Source of the DNA: Flavobacteriales bacterium CG_4_10_14_0_2_um_filter_35_18
Lineage (GTDB): Bacteria > Bacteroidota > Bacteroidia > Flavobacteriales > Flavobacteriaceae
DNA length: 32,721 nucleotides
Assembly (NCBI GenBank): GCA_002793215.1
Contig: PFPU01000025.1
Coordinates: 1-32,721 of the forward strand
Direction: 5' to 3'
The stretch's first letter is position 1. Each line of letters begins with the position of its first letter. This document shows positions 1-5,125 of the stretch, piece by piece. A model generated the notes under the pieces. The model was not told where the DNA came from. It ran no database searches and worked only from the letters and a program-made list of their open reading frames with translations. A program made the translations under genes and the position numbers.

Positions 1-102
1 TTCAACAAAATCGAATGCTTCTAAAACTTAATTATATTACATTTGAACATCAGAAAATTTCGATTTCAAACCCGCAACTTTTCATAGCCTAAACCGTTGG
101 CA
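1..102 (+). repeat. Cassette-junction repeat, family 1 (left part cut by window)
   Basis: This segment closely matches the repeat at 2644-2775 over about 100 bases. The shared blocks include AAAACTTAATTATATTAC and CAACTTTTCATAGCCTAAAC. It ends in CCGTTGGCA at 94-102, 14 bases before the start codon of the first gene. Its beginning, expected to carry TGCCAAC, lies outside the window. The repeat belongs to the 3' end of a preceding cassette that is not visible. Confidence 0.75.
38..45 (+). promoter_or_regulatory. Possible -7 box inside the junction repeat
   Basis: TACATTTG fits the Bacteroidota -7 consensus TAnnTTTG and lies about 70 bases before the start codon of the 117-791 gene. No convincing -33 TTG at about 19 bases upstream is visible. 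The equivalent position in the family-1 copy at 2644-2775 is degenerate. It is only a candidate for a promoter carried by the repeat. Confidence 0.25.
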
Positions 103-116
103 AAAAGCAGAAAAAA

Positions 117-791
117 ATGAGTGACGACAAAAAAAAGAACCAAATAGATGTTTTTAAGTCAGTAAAGTCAGAGGCTTTAAATGAATTAACACCTGAAATC
201 TTGGAAACTGGTTTTGATTTACTTATTGAATCAGAAGTATTAAAAGAAATACCAGTATTTGGTATTGGATTTAAAAGCTTTAGTCTTTATAACAAAATAA
301 CGGAATCTTTTTTCACGAAAAAGCTGCTTAGATTTCTGTTTGAATTAAAGGATATTCCTCAATCTAAAAGAGAGGAATTTATTACGGAATTGGAATCTAA
401 AAATGAAACAAAGAAAGCTGGAGAAAAATTGCTAATAACTTTGAACAGATTAAATGACGATGACAAAGCATCAATTATCGGAAAACTATTAAAAAAAACA
501 ATTTTAGGTAATATTACTTTCAATGATTTTAAAAGATTAACTCATATAATTGACAATACTTATTTGGAAGATTTGGAATTGCTGAAAGACAATGAGTATT
601 TACGAAACATTAATGATGACATAAAGACAAATCTTCATCAGATTGGACTGTTAAATCGATCAATTAAAGATAATAGAGAACACGAAGAATATAAATTTAA
701 AAAAACAGGAAGAAGAGAGATAATTCCTGCTACATTTGAATATAAACTAAATTCTTACGGCAGAATTTTAATCGAAAATGGATTTGACTAA
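117..791 (+). CDS. Unrecognised cassette-borne protein, 224 aa
   Basis: I do not recognise a named family. The protein is soluble-looking, rich in Lys and Glu, with no signal peptide. Residues about 30-75 form a mildly hydrophobic stretch with an IPVFGIGF segment and then a helix with KKLLRFLFELKDI. A region near 95-150 looks helical (KLLITLNRL, IIGKLLKK). The C-terminal 50 residues are charged. The architecture of a short hydrophobic N-terminal patch followed by helices recalls small accessory proteins that recur in mobile regions of bacterial genomes, but a function cannot be assigned. The start at 117 is the first ATG after the repeat end at 102. The stop is followed 17 bases later by the next repeat, so this is a single-gene cassette. 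Defence or phage exclusion is possible only by association with its neighbours. Confidence 0.6.
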   Translation: MSDDKKKNQIDVFKSVKSEALNELTPEILETGFDLLIESEVLKEIPVFGIGFKSFSLYNKITESFFTKKLLRFLFELKDIPQSKREEFITELESKNETKKAGEKLLITLNRLNDDDKASIIGKLLKKTILGNITFNDFKRLTHIIDNTYLEDLELLKDNEYLRNINDDIKTNLHQIGLLNRSIKDNREHEEYKFKKTGRREIIPATFEYKLNSYGRILIENGFD

Positions 792-808
792 TATTATAAA
801 ATGACAGT

Positions 809-938
809 TGCCAACACCTTATAAAATTTATTCTTACATTTGAACTAGAACAACCAATAAACATTCAATAAAAATAGAGCCAAGGCGGAAAAATCTCCGA
901 TTTTTACGTCGCACAAATCTTATAAAATCACGTTGGCA
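809..938 (+). repeat. Cassette-junction repeat, family 2 (130 bp)
   Basis: The element runs from TGCCAAC (809-815) to GTTGGCA (932-938), so its ends are perfect 7-bp inverted repeats. The subterminal bases are also partly complementary (TTATAAAAT near both ends). Near the right end there is an internal dyad of AAAAATC and GATTTTT around TCC, followed by ACGTCGCACAAATCTTATAAAA. That right-hand block is nearly identical in the copy at 1886-2016. TACATTTG at 835-842 resembles a -7 box. The element could fold as a long imperfect hairpin when single-stranded, as attC sites do. Confidence 0.8.
835..842 (+). promoter_or_regulatory. Possible -7 box inside the junction repeat
   Basis: TACATTTG matches TAnnTTTG, about 125 bases before the start of the DUF5655-type gene at 969. 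A TTG lies at 808-810, at a spacing of 24, which is longer than usual. The same octamer occurs in the repeat at 1-102, which is why it is listed, but transcription from it is speculative. Confidence 0.2.
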
Positions 939-968
939 TTCATTACGACAAAAAAAATCAACTAAATA

Positions 969-1880
969 ATGGCATTATATAAAATAGAAAAAGATTTAGA
1001 ATACATTAAAGAGAAACCTTTTAAACTTGAAAAAGAAATTCAAGATTTAACAGAACATAATCTAAAAACAGTTTTAGGACTTAATTTTGTAAAATCTGAG
1101 TTTGCTATGAATAATTTCAGAATTGACACTTTGGCTTTTGACAAAGAGGCGAATGCTTTTGTGATTATAGAGTATAAAAGAGATAAAAATTTTAGTGTTA
1201 TTGACCAAGGTTATGCTTATTTATCTTTAATGTTAAACAACAAAGCCGACTTTATTTTAGAATTCAACGAAAATCTTGACAAAACTTTGAAACGGAACGA
1301 CGTTGATTGGTCACAGTCAAGAGTTTTATTCATTTCACCTTCGTTTACAAACTATCAGAGAGAAGCTATTAACTTCAAGGATTTACCAATTGAACTTTGG
1401 GAAATAAAAAGATTTGAAAATAATACAGTTTCATTCGAACAAATTCAAAAAGCTGGCGCTCAAGAAAGTATTAAAACAATTTCCAAAACTGACAACACAA
1501 TCGACAATGTTGCAAAAGAAATTAAAGTTTACACCGAACAAGAACATTTAGATAATGCTTCAGAAGAGATTAAAGAACTCTATGAAAAATTGAAAAATGG
1601 AATTTTAAATCTCGACAATTTAGAGGTTAAGCCAAAGAAAAAATATATTGCTTTTATGTCTGGAAGAAACGTAATTGACATTCATCCACAAAAAAAATCA
1701 TTGAAAATGTGGATAAATATGAACAAGGGAGAACTTGAAGACACAAAAGGTTTGACAAGAGATGTCTCGTCAACTGGACACTGGGGAAATGGAGAATATG
1801 AATTACAAATTGACTCTGATGACAATTTAGAATATATTTTGAGCCTTGTAAAACAGTCGATTAAAAAGAATAAAAAGTAA
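969..1880 (+). CDS. PD-(D/E)XK nuclease-like protein with C-terminal DUF5655-type domain
   Basis: The 303-aa protein has two parts. Residues about 1-165 show a PD-(D/E)XK-type arrangement: Glu23 in an N-terminal helix, Asp53 in FRIDTLAFD, then VIIEYKR with Glu68 and Lys70, and Gln80 in a following helix. That is the order D...ExK...Q seen in restriction-endonuclease folds. Residues about 185-303 resemble DUF5655 (LYEKLKNGIL, IAFMSGRNVIDIHP, LKMWINMN, and a C-terminal region ending in a Lys-rich tail). Proteins of this architecture are common in accessory regions and are presumed DNA-binding or DNA-cleaving, but the substrate is not known. There is no signal peptide. The gene stands alone in its cassette, 31 bases after one repeat and 6 bases before the next. 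A defence role is inferred from fold and context. Confidence 0.75.
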   Translation: MALYKIEKDLEYIKEKPFKLEKEIQDLTEHNLKTVLGLNFVKSEFAMNNFRIDTLAFDKEANAFVIIEYKRDKNFSVIDQGYAYLSLMLNNKADFILEFNENLDKTLKRNDVDWSQSRVLFISPSFTNYQREAINFKDLPIELWEIKRFENNTVSFEQIQKAGAQESIKTISKTDNTIDNVAKEIKVYTEQEHLDNASEEIKELYEKLKNGILNLDNLEVKPKKKYIAFMSGRNVIDIHPQKKSLKMWINMNKGELEDTKGLTRDVSSTGHWGNGEYELQIDSDDNLEYILSLVKQSIKKNKK

Positions 1881-1885
1881 CGAAA

Positions 1886-2016
1886 TGCCAACACTGTATA
1901 TAATTTATGCTCAAATCGGAACTAGTACAAACCGACAAACATTCAATAAAAATAGGGCTACGGCGGTAAAATCTCCGATTTTTACGTCGCACAAATCTTA
2001 TAAAAACTCGCTAGCA
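1886..2016 (+). repeat. Cassette-junction repeat, family 2 (131 bp)
   Basis: It begins TGCCAAC at 1886, six bases after the preceding stop codon, and ends GCTAGCA at 2010-2016 where the sister copy has GTTGGCA. It matches the 809-938 copy strongly in the second half (AACATTCAATAAAAATAG, then ATCTCCGATTTTTACGTCGC), and at the left end. The central part from about 1909 to 1930 has diverged. A dyad of GCGGTAAAATC with GATTTTTACGTCGC could form a stem. A 63-codon open frame through this repeat is not a gene. Confidence 0.8.
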
Positions 2017-2058
2017 ACCATACGGAAAATTCAAACTACTAATATTTTTTTTTCAAAT

Positions 2059-2085
2059 GATGTAATTTTGGTGTAAATTTACATC
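2059..2085 (+). promoter_or_regulatory. Operator/promoter of the ParD-ParE operon
   Basis: An inverted repeat with 11-base arms (GATGTAATTTT and AAATTTACATC, one mismatch) around a 5-base centre lies 14 bases before the antitoxin start. The left arm contains TAATTTTG (2063-2070), a full match to the Bacteroidota -7 box TAnnTTTG. A dyad overlapping the promoter just upstream of a ribbon-helix-helix antitoxin is the expected layout for autorepression. The binding itself is inferred. Confidence 0.6.
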
Positions 2086-2099
2086 AAAAAACAAAAATT

Positions 2100-2339
2100 A
2101 TGGCAAGACAAAGCATTTCATTCACAAACCCGAATGATGAATGGTTAAAAACTCAAGTTGACAATAAAGAATACTCTAGTAAAAGTGAACTTGTTAATGA
2201 TTTAATTAGACAAGCTAGAAAACAGCATATTCAGATTGACTGGATTAGAACTAAAATTGAACAAGCGGAAAATAGCGGATTTACTGATGACCATAAAGAT
2301 CAAATATTAAAACAATCAAAGTCTTTACTTAATGGCTAA
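2100..2339 (+). CDS. ParD/CopG-like ribbon-helix-helix antitoxin
   Basis: This 79-aa protein begins MARQSISFTNPNDEWL, the short N-terminal strand of a ribbon-helix-helix DNA-binding domain. Two helices follow, with a YSSKSELVNDLIRQARK motif at about residues 24-40, as in ParD-family antitoxins. The C-terminal 35 residues are charged and probably wrap the toxin. The stop overlaps the toxin start by 8 bases, so the pair is translationally coupled. It should neutralise ParE and, as a dimer, repress the operon through the dyad at 2059-2085. Length and order (antitoxin first) are normal for the family. The pair forms the third cassette of the array. Confidence 0.85.
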   Translation: MARQSISFTNPNDEWLKTQVDNKEYSSKSELVNDLIRQARKQHIQIDWIRTKIEQAENSGFTDDHKDQILKQSKSLLNG

Positions 2340-2619
2340 ATATAAGTTAAGTAATGCCGCTAAAGAAGATTTAATACGGATTCATCATTACGGAGTAAAA
2401 AAATTTGGAATTGTCCTCGCTGACAAATACTTTGATTCATTTTTTGAATACTTTGAGATTATTGCTCAACGACCTTTATCATTCGAGTCGGTTGATTTTA
2501 TAAAAAAAGGATATAGACGCTGTGTATGCGGATCTGATAGTATTTATTACAAAATAAATAATGACATTGTTGAAATAATGACAATAATTGGAAGGCAAGA
2601 TTTAAACAATATATTTTAA
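2332..2619 (+). CDS. ParE/RelE-family toxin
   Basis: The 95-aa protein has the ParE/RelE pattern: an N-terminal AAKEDLIRIHHYGVKKFG helix, a second helix near residues 28-45, then RPLSFESVDFIKKGYRRCVCGSDSIYYKI and a final strand with VEIMTIIGRQDLNNIF. The Arg near the end, in GRQD, and the GYRR turn are typical of the family. ParE members poison DNA gyrase and RelE members cleave mRNA in the ribosome. The DLIRIHHYG helix and ParD partner favour ParE, but the target is inferred. The gene looks intact. It overlaps the antitoxin by 8 bases and is followed after 24 bases by the next junction repeat. Confidence 0.85.
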   Translation: MAKYKLSNAAKEDLIRIHHYGVKKFGIVLADKYFDSFFEYFEIIAQRPLSFESVDFIKKGYRRCVCGSDSIYYKINNDIVEIMTIIGRQDLNNIF

Positions 2620-2643
2620 CCTTCTGAATTTTTAAAGTACAGT

Positions 2644-2775
2644 TGCCAACAACGCACCTAAAAAATTGCTCAATTCAACTAAATAGAATGCTTTTAAAAC
2701 TTAATTATATTACATCTTAACATCGAAAAATTGCGTTTTAAAACCCACAACTTTTCATAGCCTAAACCGTTGTGA
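2644..2775 (+). repeat. Cassette-junction repeat, family 1 (132 bp)
   Basis: It starts with TGCCAAC 24 bases after the toxin stop and ends with CCGTTGTGA, where the copy at 1-102 has CCGTTGGCA. Over the right-hand 100 bases it is a close relative of that copy, with long identical blocks such as CAACTTTTCATAGCCTAAAC. Apart from the end heptamer it has little similarity to the family-2 repeats at 809 and 1886. The array thus alternates at least two repeat types. Confidence 0.8.
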
Positions 2776-2824
2776 TTCATACCGACAATGATTTTTATTT
2801 TTCAATTATAATCCGATTTTTTTG

Positions 2825-2832
2825 TAACTTTG
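2825..2832 (+). promoter_or_regulatory. -7 box of the decayed toxin-antitoxin operon
   Basis: TAACTTTG is a full match to TAnnTTTG and lies 20 bases before the ATG of the antitoxin remnant at 2852. The promoter may still be active even though the genes are broken. Confidence 0.4.
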
Positions 2833-2851
2833 AATTTAATCTATTATAGAT

Positions 2852-3070
2852 ATGGCTATTCGAACTTCTAAGATAGCGTTGGTAAAAATGATTCTTAACA
2901 TTGAGAATGACAAATTCATTGAAAAAATCACAGAATTTGTTCAAAAGGAAAAAGTTGATTTTTAGAATGAGCTGAGTTTATCTGAGCAAAAAGAAATTGA
3001 AAAAGGTATTAAACAACTGAATAAAGGAAAAAGAGATGAGTTTAAAGACTTTTTGAAAAAGATTTCTTAA
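2852..3070 (+). pseudogene. Antitoxin remnant with in-frame stop
   Basis: From the ATG at 2852 the frame reads 37 codons, meets TAG at 2963-2965, then continues in the same frame for 35 codons to TAA at 3068-3070. The two halves together look like the small Bacteroidota antitoxins that accompany RelE/ParE toxins: an N-terminal helix (IEKITEFVQKEK) and a C-terminal LSEQKEIEKGIKQLNKGKR segment that probably contacts the toxin. A single base change would restore a 72-aa protein. Stop-codon reassignment or readthrough is unlikely, because the partner gene next to it is also broken. Confidence 0.75.
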
Positions 3071-3303
3071 CGAAAGTGTTTTTAACAAAATTAGCTGAAA
3101 ATAAACTTTTAAAATTGACCAGATTTCTAAACAACCTGAAAATTGTTTAAAATCCACAGAGTTTTAAGGACTTTTTTAAATGTGTTGTAACAAAACAGAC
3201 AACTTTCAATTACAGAATAAACTTTGACAGAAAAGAAATTGAGGTTTTCACAGTTTTTGACACAAGACAAAATCCGGGCAAATTAGAAAAAGACATAAAA
3301 TTA
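3070..3303 (+). pseudogene. RelE/ParE-type toxin remnant (deletion and frameshifts)
   Basis: Immediately after the antitoxin remnant the frame reads KVFLTKLAENKLLKL, a typical toxin N-terminus, but the first codon is ACG, not ATG, and a TAA interrupts it at 3148-3150. A neighbouring frame carries QISKQPENC, the usual middle of such toxins, at about 3122-3145. The C-terminal part is again readable from about 3180 (CVVTKQTTFNYRIN, then VFDTRQNPGKLEKDI). About 20 residues expected between the N-terminal helix and the QISKQPE motif are missing. The gene therefore has a lost start codon, an internal deletion and frame changes, and cannot make a toxin. Confidence 0.75.
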
Positions 3304-3310
3304 GTACTTT

Positions 3311-3350
3311 TGCCAACTTCGTATATAATTTATACACAAATTTGAACTAA
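3311..3350 (+). repeat. Truncated family-2 junction repeat at the array end
   Basis: TGCCAAC at 3311-3317 is followed by GTATATAATTTAT and CAAATTTGAACTA, matching the first 40 bases of the copy at 1886 and, more loosely, that at 809. After about 3350 the similarity stops and no right-hand GTTGGCA is seen. It marks the last cassette boundary before conserved chromosomal DNA. Confidence 0.6.
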
Positions 3351-3417
3351 CAGAAACTGAGTATGTTCAAAATTTTGTGTTTTTGAAAAATAACTTTAAA
3401 ATCTCTAATTTGGCCTT

Positions 3418-3906
3418 ATGAAAGCGGTAACTATTAAAGCACTTAAAACGGAATTGTCAAATTGCTCACCTAACGAACTCTTTAAAATATGTTTGTGTTT
3501 AACAAAGTTTAAAAAAGAAAATAAAGAACTCCTCTCCTATCTGTTATTCCAATCAGCTGATGAAGAAGGCTTTATTAACGATTTAAAAACGGAAATTGAT
3601 TTTCAGTTTACTCAAATCAACTCTAAAAATTATTATTTTATCAAAAAAAGTGTTCGTAAAATCCTTCGGTATGTCAAGTCAAACATACGTTACTCAAAAA
3701 ACAAAGAAACCGAAATTGAACTATTGCTTTACTTTTGCGCCGTACTCAAAAACTCAAAGCCTTCAATCGACCAAAACCTTGTGCTTAAAAATATTTTTAT
3801 TCGCGAAATTGCTGGCATCAAAAAAAAAGTAGCTGTTTTGCACGAAGATTTACAATACGATTACAAATTAGAACTTGATAAGCTGCTTAGCGCTGATAAA
3901 GTTTGA
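3418..3906 (+). CDS. Conserved hypothetical protein, 162 aa
   Basis: This is a soluble, Lys- and Leu-rich, helical protein without signal peptide or membrane segment. It begins MKAVTIKALKTELSNCSPNEL and has a central KENKELLSYLLFQSADEEGFI segment, then KNYYFIKKSVRKILRYVKSNIRYSKNKETE split over residues about 75-105. I associate this pattern with a small protein widely present in Flavobacteriaceae, but no function is known to me. The Arg/Lys-rich middle could bind nucleic acid; this is a guess. It is the first gene after the cassette array and its codon use looks like the rest of the core region. The stop is at 3904-3906, 67 bases before the lipoprotein gene. Confidence 0.75.
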   Translation: MKAVTIKALKTELSNCSPNELFKICLCLTKFKKENKELLSYLLFQSADEEGFINDLKTEIDFQFTQINSKNYYFIKKSVRKILRYVKSNIRYSKNKETEIELLLYFCAVLKNSKPSIDQNLVLKNIFIREIAGIKKKVAVLHEDLQYDYKLELDKLLSADKV

Positions 3907-3973
3907 GAAAAAGCTTTTAAGATAACTATTCGACATAATTTTTATTAATTTTATACATTATTTTAAATAAGCA

Positions 3974-4363
3974 ATGACCATGAAAAACACCATCTTACTT
4001 TTAGCCGGTTTCTTGTTGATTTCAAGTAGTTGTACCGTTGATGATGCAGCGCTAAAAATGCAAGAGCAACAACAACTCGATGTTTTGTATCAAGCATTAA
4101 TAAACATAGCTGGCAGCGTGCCCTGTACCAATTCACAAAATTGGGCTTTTACGGCAGTTGGCGCTAAGGCTTGTGGCGGTCCTATTAGTTATTTGGCTTA
4201 TCCGCTCAGTATTGATACCACAAGTTTTTTAAATAAAGTGGCTCATTTTACTGCTGAACAAGAAAAGTTTAATATTAAATGGCAAATTAGTTCAGATTGC
4301 ATGATTTTGCAACCCCCTACTGGTGTTGAATGCGTTGATAATAAGCCAACTTTTATTTACTGA
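3974..4363 (+). CDS. Small predicted lipoprotein, 129 aa
   Basis: The N-terminus MTMKNTILLLAGFLLISSSC is a type II signal peptide with the lipid-anchored cysteine at residue 20. A second ATG two codons downstream (3980) is an equally good start. The mature protein starts CTVDD; the early acidic residues would fit an outer-surface lipoprotein export signal of Bacteroidota, although the match is loose. After a Gln-rich helix there are four cysteines, in VPCTN, KACGG, SDCM and VECV, which could form two disulfides in the periplasm or on the surface. No named domain is recognised. The gene is followed by convergent copD-like DNA, with a weak hairpin region between them. Confidence 0.7.
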   Translation: MTMKNTILLLAGFLLISSSCTVDDAALKMQEQQQLDVLYQALINIAGSVPCTNSQNWAFTAVGAKACGGPISYLAYPLSIDTTSFLNKVAHFTAEQEKFNIKWQISSDCMILQPPTGVECVDNKPTFIY

Positions 4364-4407
4364 TAAAAGGGTGCTTTTAATTTTATCTCGGTTCCAGCCG
4401 TTTTTTT
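4361..4407 (+). terminator. Weak candidate terminator between convergent genes
   Basis: GATAAAA (4362-4368) and TTTTATC (4381-4387) can pair. Directly after this, CGGT and GCCG around TCCA (4389-4400) form a short stem followed by seven T residues. Both stems are weak, so this is a tentative call. Confidence 0.35.
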
Positions 4408-4482
4408 ATTTCTATAAAATATTTTTATACAAGTCTTGCTAAAGCTTACTTTGGTGTCAATTTTTATAGGCTACTTGGCTTT

Positions 4483-4917
4483 TTAAACGCCTCCAAATCG
4501 TATAGAAACACCTAGATAAAGCATACAAATTCCGATAAGTGTTACCGCAATAATATGTAAACCAAGCCACCACAAATTTTTAGGCGTTAATTTTGGAAAA
4601 ACAAAAAACCGCACATTAATGGCGAGTAAAATTGTAGCGAGCAATAAAATTAATTTTGTGCCTACCGCCTGGGCAATGGCACTTGAATAGTCTATAAAAT
4701 TTACCTGATAAAAAGTAATCGCCATCCAAACACCCGTAATTACTTGGATTATCAAAGCCGGAAATCCAATGATTTCAAATTTTTTCTCGAAGGCTTTTAT
4801 AAGCTCCAAATTTTTGTCGCGCAAAGCTTCTGGTAAATAGCGCAAGGCAAGCAATAAATGACCGCCTACCCAAATGGTGGCTCCTATTACATGTATGATA
4901 ATTAGCCATTTAAACAT
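4483..4917 (-). CDS. CopD-like integral membrane protein
   Basis: The 144-aa protein consists of four predicted membrane helices (about residues 3-23, 48-70, 86-108 and 117-137). The first carries HVIGATIWVGGH with His9 and His20, and the last contains His121. This pattern belongs to the CopD/YjhB-like group of small haem- or copper-associated membrane proteins; paired helix histidines suggest haem or metal binding. In Bacteroidota, members are often found near respiratory or nitrosative-stress genes, but no such neighbour is seen here. The gene is alone on the - strand, with an 18-bp palindrome 44 bases upstream of its start. The precise substrate is unknown, so the name CopD family is a fold-level assignment. 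Confidence 0.75.
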   Translation of the reverse strand: MFKWLIIIHVIGATIWVGGHLLLALRYLPEALRDKNLELIKAFEKKFEIIGFPALIIQVITGVWMAITFYQVNFIDYSSAIAQAVGTKLILLLATILLAINVRFFVFPKLTPKNLWWLGLHIIAVTLIGICMLYLGVSIRFGGV

Positions 4918-4960
4918 AACTTATTTTTTATTTTTTTACTTATAACCGTTAGTTTTAATT

Positions 4961-4978
4961 AAAGATAAATTTATCTTT
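4961..4978. promoter_or_regulatory. Perfect 18-bp palindrome upstream of copD-like gene
   Basis: AAAGATAAATTTATCTTT is a perfect palindrome in the region between the divergent copD-like and DUF4199 genes. It is 44 bases from the former start and 147 bases from the latter, so it more probably serves the copD-like gene. The AAAGAT-N6-ATCTTT form resembles operators of dimeric regulators such as the Rrf2/NsrR group. The regulator is not identifiable from this window. Confidence 0.4.
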
Positions 4979-5095
4979 TAAGTCATCAAATGTAAGGTTA
5001 TTTTTTATAGACTGTTTTATTAATTTAAAAAGAAAACAGCTGTGCTATGAAGCAATTTTTGTTTTAAAAACAAGCTTTAAATAAGCATAATTATT

Positions 5096-5103
5096 TATAT
5101 TTG
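5096..5103 (+). promoter_or_regulatory. -7 box for the DUF4199-led operon
   Basis: TATATTTG fully matches TAnnTTTG and lies 22 bases before the start codon at 5126. A clear -33 TTG is not seen at the expected spacing. It is the best promoter candidate for the operon that runs to about 10.2 kb. Confidence 0.45.
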
Positions 5104-5125
5104 TTCATTCTAAAAACCTAAGATT

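Larger units (their letters stand above)
1..3360 (+). mobile_element. Integron-like gene-cassette array (no integrase in window)
   Basis: Four consecutive modules each consist of one gene or one toxin-antitoxin operon on the + strand followed by a repeat of about 130 bp. Junction repeats lie at 1-102, 809-938, 1886-2016, 2644-2775 and 3311-3350. Each full repeat opens with TGCCAAC a few to about 25 bases after a stop codon. They close with GTTGGCA (96-102 and 932-938) or the variants GCTAGCA (2010-2016) and GTTGTGA (2769-2775). The cargo genes are unrelated to one another while the junctions are related, which is the signature of modular exchange. The ends do not fit the attC core consensus RYYYAAC/GTTRRRY, and no tyrosine recombinase or transposase is visible, so the mechanism is unknown. 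The array runs off the left edge and stops before the conserved gene at 3418. Confidence 0.6.

Noticed and set aside
809-938. Reading the junction repeats as classical integron attC sites
   Set aside because: The ends TGCCAAC and GTTGGCA do not fit RYYYAAC/GTTRRRY at the last positions, and no integrase gene is in the window. I keep the term integron-like only for the layout.
1682-1894. Antisense frame over the end of the DUF5655-type gene
   Set aside because: A Phe/Ser-rich shadow of a Lys/Asn-rich gene on the other strand, with no independent support.
1885-2076. A 63-codon + strand open frame between the DUF5655-type gene and the antitoxin
   Set aside because: It lies almost wholly inside the junction repeat, and the sister copy at 809 does not keep the frame. 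Composition is that of a repeat, not a protein.
2852-3070. Stop-codon readthrough or recoding (TAG) in the antitoxin remnant
   Set aside because: The adjacent toxin is also broken by deletion, frameshift and loss of its ATG, so simple decay explains everything.
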